Assembly (NCBI GenBank): GCA_036271855.1
Contig: DATAZV010000146.1
Location: 1-13,313, forward strand
DNA from: JAQGMJ01 sp036271855
GTDB taxonomy: Bacteria > Pseudomonadota > Gammaproteobacteria > Burkholderiales > JAEUOS01
Length of the DNA: 13,313 nucleotides
Direction: 5' to 3'
The position numbers and the translations under genes are program-made. Below, piece after piece: positions 12,592-13,313 of the stretch. The notes under the pieces are model-generated. The model saw nothing but the letters and a program-made list of their open reading frames with translations. It made no database searches and was not told where the DNA came from. Every line of letters begins with the position of its first letter. Position 1 is the stretch's first letter.

Positions 12592-13313
12592 ATGCGCGAA
12601 CGCGAACCTGAGTCTTTCCAATTCGCTCCCGAGGAACACCACGTCCCGGTGTGGGACCTGGGGGTGCGGTTTTTCCACTGGGCGCTGGTGATCCTGGTGA
12701 CCGCCGCGGTGGTGACGATCAAGCTGGACAAGCTGAGCCTGCACGTATGGTGCGGCTACGGCGTGCTGGGTCTCTTGATCTTTCGCATCCTCTGGGGTTT
12801 CATCGGCGGCACCCATGCGCGCTTCACTTCGTTTATCGCCGGGCCGGGCAAGGTGCTGGCGTACATGAAGGGCATGTTCAACCGCGACGGGCATGAGAGC
12901 GGGTTGGGACACAATCCCGTCGGCGCCCTGTCGGTACTGGCGATGCTGCTGGTGCTGCTGTTCCAGGCGGTGTCGGGCCTGTTCACCAACGACGAGGACT
13001 TCGCCTTCGAGGGGCCGCTTTACAAGTGGGCCGGGAATTCGCTTTCCACCACCCTGACCTCGCTGCACCGCCTGAACCAGTGGGCGATCTACGCCCTGGT
13101 GGCCACGCACATCCTGGCGATCCTGTTCTACGCCATCTATCACCGCGACAACCTGGTCAAGCCGATGCTCAACGGCTACCGCAAGGTGACCGGCCGCGCC
13201 AGCGAGGAGATGCAGGCCTCGCGCCACGGCAACACGGCGCTGGCGCTGGTGCTGCTGGCGATCGCGGCGGCCGTGGTTTATTTCCTGGTCAACGCGGTGA
13301 AGCTGACAGGTGG
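12592..13313 (+). CDS. Membrane b-type cytochrome (cytochrome b561 family), 3' end missing
   Basis: The frame from ATG 12592 is open to the last base (240 codons), so the protein is truncated by the window edge. It matches the bacterial cytochrome b561 / Ni-hydrogenase cytochrome b domain: VWDLGVRFFHWALV (H29), SLHVWCGYGVLGLLIFRILW (H51), the GHNPVGALSVLAML segment leading into a helix, and TSLHRLNQWAIYALVATHIL with H159 and H173. Those four histidines are the expected ligands of two b hemes across four membrane helices. A further helix begins near residue 214, beyond the usual four, suggesting an extra C-terminal segment. Such proteins pass electrons between quinones and a partner dehydrogenase, hydrogenase or cytochrome c; the partner is not in view. 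The ribosome site is weak (CGGA 11 bases upstream). Confidence 0.88.
   Translation, partial: MREREPESFQFAPEEHHVPVWDLGVRFFHWALVILVTAAVVTIKLDKLSLHVWCGYGVLGLLIFRILWGFIGGTHARFTSFIAGPGKVLAYMKGMFNRDGHESGLGHNPVGALSVLAMLLVLLFQAVSGLFTNDEDFAFEGPLYKWAGNSLSTTLTSLHRLNQWAIYALVATHILAILFYAIYHRDNLVKPMLNGYRKVTGRASEEMQASRHGNTALALVLLAIAAAVVYFLVNAVKLTG

Noticed and set aside
12395..12691. Open frame of 98 codons on the plus strand overlapping the cytochrome b start.
   Set aside because: Overlaps the cytochrome gene in another frame, spans the repeat region and has no family-like sequence.

Overview
The window is about 60-65% GC and tightly packed. It carries a tRNA-guanine transglycosylase (tgt) gene and a yajC-secD-secF block with proteobacterial protein features, so it most likely comes from a betaproteobacterium (Burkholderiales, Rhodocyclales or Nitrosomonadales type). 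I cannot name the species. No phage, transposase, CRISPR array, rRNA or tRNA gene is visible. This is mostly ordinary chromosomal housekeeping sequence. The less ordinary parts are the intergenic palindromes and repeats and one gene set attached to recR.

Left part (1-4492): the 3' end of a plus-strand von Willebrand A (CoxE-like) gene faces a minus-strand run of five genes. In transcription order these are recR, a MAPEG-family membrane protein, a small DHCW-type cupin, a CaiB/BaiF-family CoA-transferase and an exported NHL beta-propeller protein. Gaps are short (a 1-nt overlap, then 41, 24 and 72 nt), so a single operon is likely. A large imperfect inverted repeat (586-666) lies between the convergent ends.

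Middle (4603-6310): a ZIP-family metal transporter on the plus strand converges on an AEC-family transporter on the minus strand. A 31-bp gap separates them and holds a stem-loop related to one found after secF.

Right part (6311-12271): tgt, then a small unrecognised gene, then about 640 bp without a convincing gene (three hairpins and a pair of diverged direct repeats), then yajC, secD and secF. In many proteobacteria queA-tgt-yajC-secD-secF are contiguous. Here tgt is separated from yajC by about 1.26 kb and queA is not next to tgt. YajC, SecD and SecF form the accessory part of the Sec translocon, which uses the proton motive force to complete export.

End (12272-13313): a 320-bp intergenic region with a perfect 12-bp stem-loop, two tandem related hairpins and a C/G-rich dispersed-type repeat, followed by the first 240 codons of a membrane b-type cytochrome that runs off the window.

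I found no convincing new multi-gene defence or mobile system. The best leads are the candidate attenuator in front of tgt, the intergenic repeats and the recR-linked metabolic gene set.
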